Source: Nocardioides glacieisoli (lineage in GTDB: Bacteria > Actinomycetota > Actinomycetes > Propionibacteriales > Nocardioidaceae). From it: 64,000 nucleotides of DNA. Positions within the stretch are counted from its first letter, which is position 1, and every line of letters begins with the position of its first letter. Made by a program: the position numbers and the translations under genes. The DNA is taken from NCBI RefSeq assembly GCF_004137245.1, contig NZ_SDWS01000004.1, positions 186,001 to 250,000 of the forward strand, written 5' to 3'. Below the pieces are notes generated by a model. That model saw only the letters and a program-made list of their open reading frames with translations, made no database searches and was not told the DNA's origin. This document shows, piece by piece, positions 51,207 to 60,359 of this stretch.

Positions 51207-51740
51207 GTGCCGACCCTCCTCCACCTCAACGGTCCTTCGGGCGTCGGCAAGTCGACGCTCGCCCGCGAGCACGCAGCCGCCCACCCCGGGACGCTGGTCT
51301 GCGACATCGATGACCTGCGGTCGTCGGTGTCGGGGTGGGAGGACGACTTCGTCGGCACCGGCGAGGCCGTTCGGCATACCGCGCTCGCGCTGATGACGGC
51401 CTACCTGCGCACCGGTCGCGACGTGGTCCTCCCCCAGCTCATCGTCACGCCGAGCCAGGCCGAGAGGTTCGAGGCGGCCGCTGCCGAGGCGGGAGCGACG
51501 TACGTCGGTGTCGTCCTCGACGTGGCGCCCGACGTCCTCCTCGATCGGCTGCACCAGCGCACCGAGACACCCGTCACCGCGGTGATCTCGCGGATCATCG
51601 AGGAGCGCGGCGGCGACCCGCTGGTCCTCGAGGGGCGGCAGCAGCTGCTCGACCTCGCGCCGGAGCACGGCTGGACGGTGGTCGACGCCACCGACCGATC
51701 GGCAGCGCTCGCGGCGTTGGCGGCGCTCGCGACGCGCTGA
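51207..51740 (+). CDS. P-loop NTPase/small kinase-like protein
   Basis: A 177-residue nucleotide-binding protein of the AAA_33/zeta-toxin-like kinase type. Walker A GPSGVGKSTLA is at residues 9-19, and DIDDLRSS near 33 resembles the acidic substrate loop. VVLPQLIVTPSQAERFEAAA and VVLDVAPDVLLDRLHQR follow the kinase pattern. Substrate unknown. GTG start; TAGCCT (51194-51199) ends 7 nt before it, so the mRNA is probably leaderless. It lies across the palindrome from acnA. Confidence 0.75.
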   Translation: MPTLLHLNGPSGVGKSTLAREHAAAHPGTLVCDIDDLRSSVSGWEDDFVGTGEAVRHTALALMTAYLRTGRDVVLPQLIVTPSQAERFEAAAAEAGATYVGVVLDVAPDVLLDRLHQRTETPVTAVISRIIEERGGDPLVLEGRQQLLDLAPEHGWTVVDATDRSAALAALAALATR

Positions 51741-51794
51741 CCACGATCCCCGCGGTCCTCTACGCTGGTGGTCCACGTCCGAGGGGAGTTCGGG

Positions 51795-51962
51795 ATGTCC
51801 GACGGAGTTCAGATCTTGCTGTTCTGCCTGGGGTTGACAGCGCTGGTCGCGCTGGTGGTCGGCCCGCTGATGTACTTCAGCCGCAACGCCAAGGGCAAGG
51901 GACGGGGCCGCAGCAACGTGAGCGTGTCGGACTCGATGAACGACATCAACAACGCTCTCTGA
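51795..51962 (+). CDS. Small single-pass membrane protein
   Basis: A 55-residue protein with one membrane helix (VQILLFCLGLTALVALVVGPLMY cut into roughly residues 5-26). A basic stretch (KGKGRGR) on the inner side precedes a polar tail (NVSVSDSMNDINNAL). Start ATG at 51795 has GAGGGGAG about 6 nt upstream; a -10 TACGCT is at 51761-51766. Function unknown. It is too small for domain calls, but the Shine-Dalgarno and promoter support it. Confidence 0.7.
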   Translation: MSDGVQILLFCLGLTALVALVVGPLMYFSRNAKGKGRGRSNVSVSDSMNDINNAL

Positions 51963-51971
51963 CCCACTGAC

Positions 51972-52328
51972 CTACTCGATCCCGGCCATCTGGTCGAGGC
52001 GCTGCAGCAGGTCGTGCGCCGCGAGCTCGACCTTCTTGTGCCGCCACTCCGCGGCACGGTAGACGCACGCGATCAGGCCGCTGCGGTGCACCCGGCGCAG
52101 GTCGCCGTACACGAACGCGTGGCGTGCCTTGGTGCCGTCGTTCGCGCCCTCGGTGAGGCCGAGGTGCCATGCGGCGTAGTCCTCGAAGGGGTGCTTCTCG
52201 AGGTAGGCGTTCTCCGCCTCCGCGTGGGGCTGGACCTCGCCCCAGTCGCTGTCGAGGACGTACTGCCGAGCGTCGATCAGCCGGCGTGCGTGGGCGACGG
52301 CGTCCTGGTTGACCTCGTAGGTGGCCAT
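51972..52328 (-). CDS. Conserved hypothetical protein
   Basis: A 118-residue soluble protein, starting MATYEVNQDAVAHARRLIDARQYVLDS in two-part helical style. It contains HPFEDYAAWHLGL and the conserved-looking HAFVYGDLRRVHRSGLIACVYRAAEWRHKKVELAAHDLL pattern (positions about 70-108). No catalytic motif seen and I do not know its function. CAGGGT (52335-52340) ends 6 nt before the ATG, a leaderless arrangement. Convergent with the small membrane protein. Confidence 0.78.
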   Translation of the reverse strand: MATYEVNQDAVAHARRLIDARQYVLDSDWGEVQPHAEAENAYLEKHPFEDYAAWHLGLTEGANDGTKARHAFVYGDLRRVHRSGLIACVYRAAEWRHKKVELAAHDLLQRLDQMAGIE

Positions 52329-52346
52329 GTCCCCACCCTGCCAGAA

Positions 52347-53846
52347 TCAGAAACCGAGCAGCTTTCCGAACGCTGAGAAGAAGGCACCGAAGGCGCGCGC
52401 GAGCGGGTTGCGGGGACCCTCCGAGCTGGCTTTTTGCCAATAGAGCGGGTGGGAGCCGGTGAACTCGTCGTCGACCAGTGGCGTCCTGCCCCACAAGTAG
52501 GGCCAGAACACCTCGGTCCGGTTGACGCCCACGTGCAGCCGGGAGTCGAAGCCCATCAAGAGGTGCTGCTCCATCCGGGTGGTGCCACCGAAAGGGTTCG
52601 TCGCCACCACGTCGCCATGTCCTTGGACGACAAGGCTGCCGGTGCCGGTGAACAGGATGTAACGCACCTGCCAAGTGGCGAATGCCTGTATCCCCCAGCG
52701 CCACCGCGTCTCGAGGCGGGGCGAGCCGACGACGCCCACCACATGCCGCGGACGCATCACAAGACCGGGGTGATCGGTGAAGTCGATACGCATCAGGTAT
52801 GAGTCGGGATCGTTCGGTGTGGACAGAGTCGCGGCGGTGACGCGCTCGTCGCCCGTGACGCGGCTCAGGCCGTACAGCCCGGCAGCGAAGCTGACGAACG
52901 GAGACGACCAGTCGTAGAGCAAGTGGCTGCGGATTCGGCCCTGCACTGGCCGCACGTGCTCCGACCGCGCGGCCAACACCTCGCCGGGGCCGAGCTCCAC
53001 TGTCAGTGTCCGCTCGGCTGGCACGCTACGGACTGCCCCCTCTTCGCCCATCGCACCGGCCAGGTGCATCCGCCGGTGTATGCGATGAACCAGAGGCATC
53101 AGGACGAAATAACTGACGATTCTCCCGACAGGCGGCAGCACCAGCACGAGGAGCGCGACGGCGGCCAGCCAGCGCCAGGACCGCGCCCACTGGTCGACGA
53201 CCCAGCCGACGCCTGACCCTTGGGCTTGCTCCAAGCTGCGCTCCTCCGCCTGCTTCTGGGCTAGCTCCGACTCGGCGGCTTCAATCTCTCTCTCGGAGGA
53301 GGCAAAGGTGCCGTCCGCGCCGACCTGTTCGAGCTTCTGTTGAGGCGTCAGGTCTGGGTCGCGCAGAACCGATGCCGTGGCCTCGGCCTGGTCGAGGCTC
53401 GACTCGAGAGTCGCGAGCGTCTCCTGAGCCGACGCGGCAGCCTGCTCCTTGAGGTCGCACGTATTGGGCACCAGGGGCAGGTTCTCCACCGCATCCCGTA
53501 TGGCACCGCACTCCTCGCTCTCCGCCACCTTCTCTGCAACCTCGGCCCGCTGGTCCGTCACCCGGTCGCCGAGCCCCTCGACCTCGTCATCGATGCTGCC
53601 CAATCGCGAAGCGACCTCCCCGCGCTGCGCTTGCGCGACGTCCGCACGCAGCCGGCCGAGATCTTCCTCGAGGGCGGCTCGATCCTTGCCCACTTGCTGA
53701 AGGCGCTCGCGATCGGTCACCGCGTCCTTGACCGCTGGGACAGCGGCTTGGACGAGCAGGAGTCCCACGAACATGGCCAGCACCACAGCAAGGAGGGCAC
53801 CCACCTTCTTCAGGACGAAGCGCAGAACCGCCGAGATGAGACCCAC
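52347..53846 (-). CDS. Two-TM coiled-coil protein with possible AIM24-like domain
   Basis: A 499-residue protein. Membrane helix 1 is at about 15-37. A long heptad-rich coiled coil (about 45-215) with two cysteines (SEECGAI, PNTCDLK) lies outside, and helix 2 is at about 228-258. The 240-residue C-terminal domain (ERTLTVELGPGEVLAARSEHV ... GTGSLVVQGHGDVV) faintly resembles AIM24/DUF124 beta proteins. Base composition is visibly less GC-rich than its neighbours, hinting at acquisition. GTG start; TACGAT (53854-53859) ends 7 nt upstream. Function unknown. Confidence 0.7.
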   Translation of the reverse strand: MGLISAVLRFVLKKVGALLAVVLAMFVGLLLVQAAVPAVKDAVTDRERLQQVGKDRAALEEDLGRLRADVAQAQRGEVASRLGSIDDEVEGLGDRVTDQRAEVAEKVAESEECGAIRDAVENLPLVPNTCDLKEQAAASAQETLATLESSLDQAEATASVLRDPDLTPQQKLEQVGADGTFASSEREIEAAESELAQKQAEERSLEQAQGSGVGWVVDQWARSWRWLAAVALLVLVLPPVGRIVSYFVLMPLVHRIHRRMHLAGAMGEEGAVRSVPAERTLTVELGPGEVLAARSEHVRPVQGRIRSHLLYDWSSPFVSFAAGLYGLSRVTGDERVTAATLSTPNDPDSYLMRIDFTDHPGLVMRPRHVVGVVGSPRLETRWRWGIQAFATWQVRYILFTGTGSLVVQGHGDVVATNPFGGTTRMEQHLLMGFDSRLHVGVNRTEVFWPYLWGRTPLVDDEFTGSHPLYWQKASSEGPRNPLARAFGAFFSAFGKLLGF

Positions 53847-53867
53847 GGGCGCGATCGTAGTTCTGAC

Positions 53868-55085
53868 TTACGACATTGCGGGCCGGATTCGCTCGAGGAG
53901 CGCCACGCACTCGACGTGGTGGGTCATCGGGAAGAGGTCGAAGGCGCGGATCGCGGTGAGCTCGTAGCCGTGCTCGGCGAAGATCGCTACGTCGCGGGCG
54001 AGCGCAGCGGGGTCGCAGGCGACGTACGCCACCGCGCGGGGGCGCCGGTCGACGACCTGCTCCACGACCGCGCGCTTGGCACCCTCGCGAGGCGGGTCGA
54101 GGACGACGAGGTCGAAGGGCTCGTCCAGCCCTGAGCGGAGGACGCGGTCGGTGGGGCCGCACTCGACGGTGGCGCTCCTCAACGCAGCGAGGTTGCCGCG
54201 GGCGTGCTGGCAGGCCGCCCGGTCGGCCTCGACCGCCACCACGCGCGCGCCGGTCACCTCGCCGACGAACCGCGCGAACAGGCCCACCCCGGCGTAGAGG
54301 TCGAGGGTCCGCTCCTCCGGCGCCGGCGCGAGCAGGTCCAGGACGGCCTCGACGAGCACCCGCGGAGCCTCGGGGTGGACCTGCCAGAAACCGTCGGCCG
54401 CGACGCTGAAGGGATGCACCTGCCCGGACGCGGTCACCTCATGGGTGACGGGGCCTCCTCGTGACAGGTGCTCGTCGCCTTCCTCGACCGACGCGTCCGT
54501 CGGGCGCGCGCCGTCGGCGGCGATCAGGCAGTCGTCGACGGGCACCAGGTCGTGGGAGCGGTGCTGGCGCATGGCGGGGCGGCCGTCGGGGGTCATCGCG
54601 TAGCGCTGCCGCGTGCGCCAGCGCAGCCCGTCGTCGTCGCGGCCGGGCACCGGCACGGCCTCCACCTGCAGCCCGGAGACGAGGTCGGAGCCAGGCTCGA
54701 GGCGGCCGAGCCGCACGAGCTGCTCGCGCACGACCGCAGTCTTCAGGCCGCGCTGGGCGGGCACCGTGACGTGCTGGAAGTCGCAGCCCCCGCACAGACC
54801 GGGACCGGCGTACGGGCAGGGCGCGTCGACTCGGTCGGGCGAGGCCTGCACGACCGACACGGCGTCGCCGCGCCAGAACCGGTCTCCGTCCGTGCCCTCG
54901 GTGATCTCGACGACGACCCGCTCGCCGGGCAGCGCATGGCGCACGAACACCACCCGCGCCTCCGGCTCGGGGAGGCGTACGACGCAGTGGCCACCGTGGG
55001 CGATCGCACCGACCTCGGCCTCGAAGCGCTCCCCGACCCGCGAGCGTCCGCGGGGCTTGCGGACCCGGGTCGTACGTCGACTCAT
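53868..55085 (-). CDS. TRAM-domain RNA m5U methyltransferase (RlmD/TrmA superfamily)
   Basis: A 405-residue SAM-dependent uridine C5-methyltransferase. Residues 15-75 form a TRAM RNA-binding domain. Cysteines in CPYAGPGLCGGC and a later VDDCLIA fit an iron-sulfur site. The SAM motif is LDLYAGVGLFARF, followed by VLDPPREGA and the catalytic Cys in YVACDPAALARD. Start ATG 55085 is 7 bp after the KimA stop. It corresponds to M. tuberculosis Rv2689c, next to Rv2690c; the rRNA or tRNA target is unknown. Confidence 0.9.
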   Translation of the reverse strand: MSRRTTRVRKPRGRSRVGERFEAEVGAIAHGGHCVVRLPEPEARVVFVRHALPGERVVVEITEGTDGDRFWRGDAVSVVQASPDRVDAPCPYAGPGLCGGCDFQHVTVPAQRGLKTAVVREQLVRLGRLEPGSDLVSGLQVEAVPVPGRDDDGLRWRTRQRYAMTPDGRPAMRQHRSHDLVPVDDCLIAADGARPTDASVEEGDEHLSRGGPVTHEVTASGQVHPFSVAADGFWQVHPEAPRVLVEAVLDLLAPAPEERTLDLYAGVGLFARFVGEVTGARVVAVEADRAACQHARGNLAALRSATVECGPTDRVLRSGLDEPFDLVVLDPPREGAKRAVVEQVVDRRPRAVAYVACDPAALARDVAIFAEHGYELTAIRAFDLFPMTHHVECVALLERIRPAMS

Positions 55086-55092
55086 CCGGCCC

Positions 55093-57147
55093 TCACAGGT
55101 CGTCGATCTGGCCGGGGCGGCTGTTGCGCGACGTGACGCGTCCGCGGCGCAGGTCACCGGCGTGCACCCGTTCCTCGTCGCGTCGCTCGCGCTCCTGGGC
55201 GACCTGCGAGGACCGCAGCTGGTAGGGCACGGAGATGACCATGACGCCGGGGGTGAAGAGGAGGCGGCCCTTGAGGCGCAGCGCCGTCTGGTTGTGCAGC
55301 AGCTGCTCCCACCAGCGGCCGACGACGTACTCCGGGATGTAGACCGCGACGACGCCGCGCGGGCTGGCCCGGCGGATCTCCTGGGTGTACTCGACGATCG
55401 GCCGGACGACCTCGCGGTAGGGCGAGTGGAGCACCTTGAGCGGGATGTCGAGTCGTCGTTCGTCCCAGTCCTCGAGGAGCCGGTTGGTGGCCTTGGGGTC
55501 GATGCTGACGTAGATCGCCTCGAGCACGTTGGGGCGGGTCGCGCGGGCGAAGGCGAGAGCGCGCAGGGTGGGCTTGTGCAGCTTGGACGCCAGCACGATC
55601 GCGTGCACGCGGGTCGGCATCACCTTGTCCTGCTCGTCGGCCGCCAGCTCGAGCTCGACGCGGGCGTAGTGACGACCGATCGCCCGCATCACCAGGAAGA
55701 AGAAGCCCATCGCGAGGATCGTGATCCAGGCGCCTGCGAGGAACTTGGTGATCAGCACGATCACCAGCACCACGGCTGTCATGCCCAGGCCGAAGGTGTT
55801 GATCGCTCGCGAGCGCAGCATCCGGCGGCGGGCCGCCGGGTCGGTCTCGGTCCTGAGGTGACGGGTCCAGTGGCGGATCATGCCGAGCTGGCTGAGGTTG
55901 AAGGACACGAAGACGCCGACGATGTAGAGCTGGATCAGCTTGGTCGTCTCGGCGTCGAAGACCCAGATCAGCAGCATCGACAGGGCCGCCAGGAAGACGA
56001 TGCCGTTGCTGTAGGCGAGCCGGTCGCCGCGCGACCCGAGGGACCGGGGCGCCAACCCGTCCTGGGCGAGGATCGAGCCGAGCACGGGGAAGCCGTTGAA
56101 GGCGGTGTTCGCCGCGAGCACCAGGATGATGCCGGTGACGGTGATGACGAAGTAGAAGCCCGGCGAGAAGTGGTCGAACACGCCCGCCGCGATCTGGGCG
56201 ATCACCGGGTGCTGGTCGTAGTCCGCGGGGACCGCGCCTCCCCCGGCGCTGCGCAGCCGGTCCAGCTCGTGGGGATCGACGTAGCGGATCGTCATCTGCT
56301 TGGCGAGCACGATGACGCTCATCATCATCGTGATGGCGATCAGGGCCAGCAGCAGGAGGGTCGTCGCCGCGTTGCGGCTCTTGGGTTTGCGGAACGCGGG
56401 GACGCCGTTGCTGATCGCCTCGACGCCGGTCAGTGCCGCACAACCCGAGGAGAAGGCCCGCGCGAGCAGGAACATCAGTCCGACCTGCGTCAGGGGCTCC
56501 TCCCAACCCGGCGAGGGCTGGATCGTCAGCCCGGCGCTCTCCGCGTCGGGGAGGTCACCGACCAGCAGGCGCAGCAGGCCGTAGCCGCACATGCCGAGGA
56601 TCGCGACCATGAAGAGGTAGGTCGGCACGGCGAAGAATCCGCCCGACTCCCTCACGCCGCGCAGGTTCATCGCGGTGAGGATCGCCACGGCGACCACGCC
56701 GACCGTCGCCTCGTGGTCGATGAGCGGCGGGATCGCGCCAGCGGCGTACTGGGCGGCGGACGAGATCGACACCGCCACCGTCAGGACGTAGTCGACGATC
56801 AGCGCGCTGGCCACCGTGATCCCGGCGTTGCGGCCGAGGTTGACGGTCGCGACCTCGTAGTCGCCGCCACCCGACGGGTAGGCGTGCACGGTCTGGCGGT
56901 AGCTCGCGACGACGGTGAGCATCACCAGTGCCACCACGAGGCCGATCTTCCACGACCAGACGTAGGTGGACGTGCCCGCGATCGCCAGCATGATGAAGAT
57001 CTCGTCCGGGGCGTACGCCACCGACGACAGCGCGTCGCTGGCGAACACGGGTAGGGCGATGCGCTTCGGCAGCAGCGTCTCTCCGAGCTGGCTGCTGCGG
57101 AGCTTGCGGCCCAGCAGGATCCGCTTGGACACGTCGCCGACACTCAC
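55093..57147 (-). CDS. KimA-like APC superfamily potassium transporter
   Basis: A 684-residue membrane protein: about 12 helices (35-510), then a soluble C-terminal domain of ~170 residues. N-terminal LPVFASDALSSVAYAPDEI and YPSGGGDYEVATVNLG are shared with B. subtilis KimA and M. tuberculosis Rv2690c. KimA proteins import K+ with protons. Two divergent TrkA genes strengthen the potassium role, though TrkA normally pairs with Trk/Ktr channels. GTG start; TAGGCT (57156-57161) ends 8 nt upstream. Confidence 0.85.
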   Translation of the reverse strand: MSVGDVSKRILLGRKLRSSQLGETLLPKRIALPVFASDALSSVAYAPDEIFIMLAIAGTSTYVWSWKIGLVVALVMLTVVASYRQTVHAYPSGGGDYEVATVNLGRNAGITVASALIVDYVLTVAVSISSAAQYAAGAIPPLIDHEATVGVVAVAILTAMNLRGVRESGGFFAVPTYLFMVAILGMCGYGLLRLLVGDLPDAESAGLTIQPSPGWEEPLTQVGLMFLLARAFSSGCAALTGVEAISNGVPAFRKPKSRNAATTLLLLALIAITMMMSVIVLAKQMTIRYVDPHELDRLRSAGGGAVPADYDQHPVIAQIAAGVFDHFSPGFYFVITVTGIILVLAANTAFNGFPVLGSILAQDGLAPRSLGSRGDRLAYSNGIVFLAALSMLLIWVFDAETTKLIQLYIVGVFVSFNLSQLGMIRHWTRHLRTETDPAARRRMLRSRAINTFGLGMTAVVLVIVLITKFLAGAWITILAMGFFFLVMRAIGRHYARVELELAADEQDKVMPTRVHAIVLASKLHKPTLRALAFARATRPNVLEAIYVSIDPKATNRLLEDWDERRLDIPLKVLHSPYREVVRPIVEYTQEIRRASPRGVVAVYIPEYVVGRWWEQLLHNQTALRLKGRLLFTPGVMVISVPYQLRSSQVAQERERRDEERVHAGDLRRGRVTSRNSRPGQIDDL

Positions 57148-57203
57148 AGGCGGGAAGCCTAGACCCGCGCGCGCCCGAAACCACGCTGGGCTACGGTTCG
57201 GGG

Positions 57204-57866
57204 GTGCACGTCGTGATCATGGGTTGTGGCCGCGTCGGTTCGACGCTCGCCCGCAGCCTCGAGGACCGCAACCACACCGTGTCGATCATCGACAGCGAGC
57301 CCGACTCGTTCCGACGGCTCGGCCCGGAGTTCAACGGCGACAAGATCACCGGCTACGGCTTCGACCAGCAGGTGCTCGAGAAGGCCGGCATCCGCCGTGC
57401 CGACGCCTTCGCGGCGGTCTCGAGCGGAGACAACTCCAACATCATCGCCGCGCGGGTCGCGCGGGAGACGTTCGGGATCCAGCAGGTCGTCGCCCGCATC
57501 TACGACCCCGGTCGGGCCGAGGTCTACCAGCGCCTCGGCATCACGACGGTCGCGACGGTGAAGTGGACGGCCGACCAGGTGCTGCGCCGGATCCTCCCGG
57601 CCGGTGCCGAGCCCGACTTCCGCGACCCGTCAGGCACCATCCGCGTCGACCACGTCCAGGTGCCCGAGGAGTGGATCGGCAACCGCACGGTCGAGTTCCA
57701 GATGCAGTCCCGCAGCCGGATCGCGTGGATCGACCGCCTCGGCGAGGGCATGCTGCCGACCCGCGAGACGGTCCTCCAGGAGGGCGACATGCTGCACCTC
57801 GTGATGCGCGAGGAGCACGCCGCGCACGCCTACTCGGTGCTCGACTCCGGGCCCGAGGACGACTGA
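57204..57866 (+). CDS. trkA: TrkA-type potassium uptake regulator (first)
   Basis: A 220-residue RCK protein: Rossmann NAD-binding domain (VVIMGCGRVGSTLARSLED, GxGxxG, then acidic SIIDSEP at the end of beta 2) and a TrkA-C domain from about 135. It matches CeoB (Rv2691). It gates K+ uptake in response to NAD(H) or nucleotides. GTG start; TACGGT (57192-57197) ends 6 nt upstream, in the 56-bp gap shared with the divergent KimA-like gene. Confidence 0.92.
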   Translation: MHVVIMGCGRVGSTLARSLEDRNHTVSIIDSEPDSFRRLGPEFNGDKITGYGFDQQVLEKAGIRRADAFAAVSSGDNSNIIAARVARETFGIQQVVARIYDPGRAEVYQRLGITTVATVKWTADQVLRRILPAGAEPDFRDPSGTIRVDHVQVPEEWIGNRTVEFQMQSRSRIAWIDRLGEGMLPTRETVLQEGDMLHLVMREEHAAHAYSVLDSGPEDD

Positions 57867-57908
57867 CCGTGATCGAGAGCCCCACCGGAACACAGGAGCA
57901 CTGCTGAC

Positions 57909-58580
57909 ATGCGCGTCGCCATCGCCGGAGCCGGAGCCGTGGGTCGCTCGATCGCGCGCGAGCTGATCGACAACGGCCACCAGGTCCTGCTCATCGACAA
58001 GAACCCGTCCTCGATCCGGCCCGAGCGCGTCCCCAACGCCGAGTGGCTGCTGGCCGACTCGTGCGAGCTGTCGTCGCTGTCCGAGGCCCAGCTGGGCAAG
58101 TGCGACGTGGTGATCGCCGCCACCGGGGACGACAAGGCCAACCTGGTCACCTCGCTGCTGGCGAAGACCGAGTTCGGCGTGCCGCGCACCGTCGGCCGGG
58201 TCAACCACCCCAACAACGAGTGGCTCTTCACCGAGGCCTGGGGCGTCGACGTCAACGTCTCGACCCCGCGCATCATGTCGGCGCTGGTCGAGGAGGCCGT
58301 CTCGATCGGCGACCTGGTGCGGCTCTTCACCTTCCGCCAGGGCAACGCCAACCTCGTCGAGCTCACCCTGTCCGCGGACTCCCCCTTCGTCGGTACGCCG
58401 GCCGGGCTGGTGCCGTTCCCCGACAACTGCGCGCTCGTCACGATCCTGCGCGATGGCCAGGTCTACACGCCCGAGGCCGAGCAGCCGCTCGAGTCCGGCG
58501 ACGAGCTCCTGTTCGTCGTGCCTGCCGAGGTCGAGGCCGAGCTCGAGCGCCTGCTCTCCCCCGGCAGCCACCCGGGCTGA
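57909..58580 (+). CDS. trkA: TrkA-type potassium uptake regulator (second)
   Basis: A 223-residue RCK protein, paralogue of the gene before it: VAIAGAGAVGRSIARELIDNG, acidic LLIDKNP, AATGDDKANLVTSLLAKTEF, and a TrkA-C domain near 140-215 (LVELTLSADSPFVG). It matches CeoC (Rv2692). It lies 42 bp downstream of the first trkA; the pair probably forms a hetero-oligomeric ring. Confidence 0.92.
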   Translation: MRVAIAGAGAVGRSIARELIDNGHQVLLIDKNPSSIRPERVPNAEWLLADSCELSSLSEAQLGKCDVVIAATGDDKANLVTSLLAKTEFGVPRTVGRVNHPNNEWLFTEAWGVDVNVSTPRIMSALVEEAVSIGDLVRLFTFRQGNANLVELTLSADSPFVGTPAGLVPFPDNCALVTILRDGQVYTPEAEQPLESGDELLFVVPAEVEAELERLLSPGSHPG

Positions 58581-58586
58581 TCCGGC

Positions 58587-59321
58587 TCAGGCCGGAGCGG
58601 CGTCGGGCGAGACGGGTGTGCGGTTGCGCGAGAGCAGCCACACCATCGAGCCGAGTGCCGCGAGCTGGAGCGGCCAGCCCAGCACGATCTTCGACACGCC
58701 CAGGATCGCCACGGCCGTGTCGGGGTCCATCGACGCCGCGCTGCCGGCGAGCCAGATCGGAGCCTGGATCGCGACGCGCAGCAGGCACGGCGCGACCAGC
58801 AGCCAGGTGAGCCGGGTGCAGAGCTTGACGATCTGCTTGTCCTGGTGCCAGGCGGTCGGGTCGCCGGTGATGCTGCCGACCATGAACCCCACCAGCGGCC
58901 ATCCGATGAGGCAGGTGAACGCCAGCACGACGGCGTACCCGCCGTTGTAGAGGATGCCGGGCAGGAAGTAGGCGAGCGCCTGGTCCTGCTCGGAGCCACC
59001 TGCAGCTGCCGAGCGGTGCACGAAGTACCACCCGATCGCGATCCCGAAGAGCGCGTTGACGACGAACTGGACCGTCGAGCGCTGCACCAGACGGACGGCG
59101 AGCAGCACCAGCGCCGCTCCCACACTGACCATCAGCGCGAGGTCGAGGTCGCGCTGGGTCAGCCACGTCACGGTGAAGAGGATGGTCGGCACGGCCGCCT
59201 CGGCCATGCCACGCCGACCTCCGAGCGCCTTGGAGAGCTGCTGGCGCACGACCGCCTCGACGGTCTCGGTCTCGACCTTCTCCGTGCCGCCCTCCCGGGG
59301 CGTGGGGGTCCCCTCCGTCAC
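58587..59321 (-). CDS. DUF3159 membrane protein
   Basis: A 244-residue membrane protein with five or six hydrophobic segments after a polar N terminus. Blocks such as GGRRGMAEAAVPTILFTVTWL, QRSTVQFVVNALFGIAIGW, FLPGILYNGGYAVVLAFTCL and GWPLVGFMVGSI belong to DUF3159, like Rv2693c. It may be transporter-like; the role is unknown. GTG at 59321 overlaps the OB-fold gene stop (GTGA). Confidence 0.88.
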   Translation of the reverse strand: MTEGTPTPREGGTEKVETETVEAVVRQQLSKALGGRRGMAEAAVPTILFTVTWLTQRDLDLALMVSVGAALVLLAVRLVQRSTVQFVVNALFGIAIGWYFVHRSAAAGGSEQDQALAYFLPGILYNGGYAVVLAFTCLIGWPLVGFMVGSITGDPTAWHQDKQIVKLCTRLTWLLVAPCLLRVAIQAPIWLAGSAASMDPDTAVAILGVSKIVLGWPLQLAALGSMVWLLSRNRTPVSPDAAPA

Positions 59322-59680
59322 GGGCGCAGCTCGTAGCGAGGGTTGAACATCAGTGGGACGCCGCCCTGGCGCCCGATGCAGCCCGCCACCGTCACCGAGC
59401 GGCCGGGGTCGACCCCGGTGATCCGCCGGCGGCCGAGCCACACGACGGTGATCACGCCGGAGCCGTCGTCGAGGTCGGCCTCGAGGGCCGGGACGCCGCC
59501 GCGCGGGCGCAGGGTGACGGTGCGCAGGACGCCGCTGACGACCACCTGCTCGCGCTCGGGGGCGTCGGCGATGGCCACCGCCTCCTCGGTCGCGTAGGAC
59601 TGGCGCAGGTCGCGCTGGTGCGCCTCACCGCTGTCGGCCCACTTGGACAGCGCCTGCCGCAGCCGGCTCTTCTCCGCCAC
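59318..59680 (-). CDS. OB-fold nucleic-acid-binding protein
   Basis: A 120-residue protein with an OB fold: EQVVVSGVLRTVTLRPRGGVPALEADLDDGSG, VITVVWLGRRRITGVDPGRSVTVAGCIGR, FNPRYELRP. This is the RecG-like OB domain family, equivalent to Rv2694c. It probably binds single-stranded nucleic acid. It is 3 bp downstream of the DUF3710 gene and overlaps the DUF3159 gene. Confidence 0.88.
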   Translation of the reverse strand: MAEKSRLRQALSKWADSGEAHQRDLRQSYATEEAVAIADAPEREQVVVSGVLRTVTLRPRGGVPALEADLDDGSGVITVVWLGRRRITGVDPGRSVTVAGCIGRQGGVPLMFNPRYELRP

Positions 59681-59683
59681 GGG

Positions 59684-60331
59684 TCACCGCACCCGGCGGG
59701 CGTCGTCCGGCAGCCGGACCGGGAGGGGCTCACCGACGGGCATGGCCTGCTCACCGCGTCGTACGACGACCTGGGCGAGCGCGTCCTCCCACTCCGCGGT
59801 GTTGTCGGGGTCGAGCGCCGGACGGCCGAGGAACGAGGCGCGCAGCATCCAGCGGTCACCGTTGATGCCGATGATCCGCGACGGCTGGGTGGCGTCACTG
59901 CCGTCGGGGCGCTTCACCGGCATCTGGCACACCAGCTCGGTGCCCCAGCGACCCTCGCGCTCGGTGGTCTGGCCGCCGCGACGCGCCATGTCCTCGGCGA
60001 TCTGCGGCCGCACGTCGGACCAGAGGTCGCCGTTGCGGGGGGCCGCGAAGGCCTGGAACTCGCACGCTCCGTCCGAACCGGCGAGCATCACCGAACGCAC
60101 CTGTCCGCTCTGCTCGTCGACCTGGAGCCGCAGCTCTCGGTCGGCGATCGCCGGCACGAGCACGGACCCGAGGTCGGCGCGGTCGATGCCGTCGCCCTCG
60201 ACCTGCGACACGTCGAAGGGGCCGGTGCGGGGGTCGGGCGTCTCGGCGGCCCCCTCGGTCGGGGTGTCAGCGGTCGCGGTGCCCGCGTCCTCGACGGTGT
60301 CGGTGGCCTGTGCCTTGCGGCGGAACTTCAC
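59684..60331 (-). CDS. DUF3710 protein
   Basis: A 215-residue soluble protein, equivalent to Rv2696c. An acidic low-complexity N terminus (about 1-40) precedes the DUF3710 core: GPFDVSQVEGDGIDRADLGSVLVP, LRLQVDEQSGQVRSVMLAGSDGACEFQAFAAP style strands, ARRGGQTTEREGRWGTELVC, and GDRWMLRASFLGRPALDP near the end. Function unknown. It lies 28 bp downstream of dut, same strand. Confidence 0.88.
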   Translation of the reverse strand: MKFRRKAQATDTVEDAGTATADTPTEGAAETPDPRTGPFDVSQVEGDGIDRADLGSVLVPAIADRELRLQVDEQSGQVRSVMLAGSDGACEFQAFAAPRNGDLWSDVRPQIAEDMARRGGQTTEREGRWGTELVCQMPVKRPDGSDATQPSRIIGINGDRWMLRASFLGRPALDPDNTAEWEDALAQVVVRRGEQAMPVGEPLPVRLPDDARRVR

Positions 60332-60359
60332 GTCAACATCTCCTTGCTAGCGAACCGGC

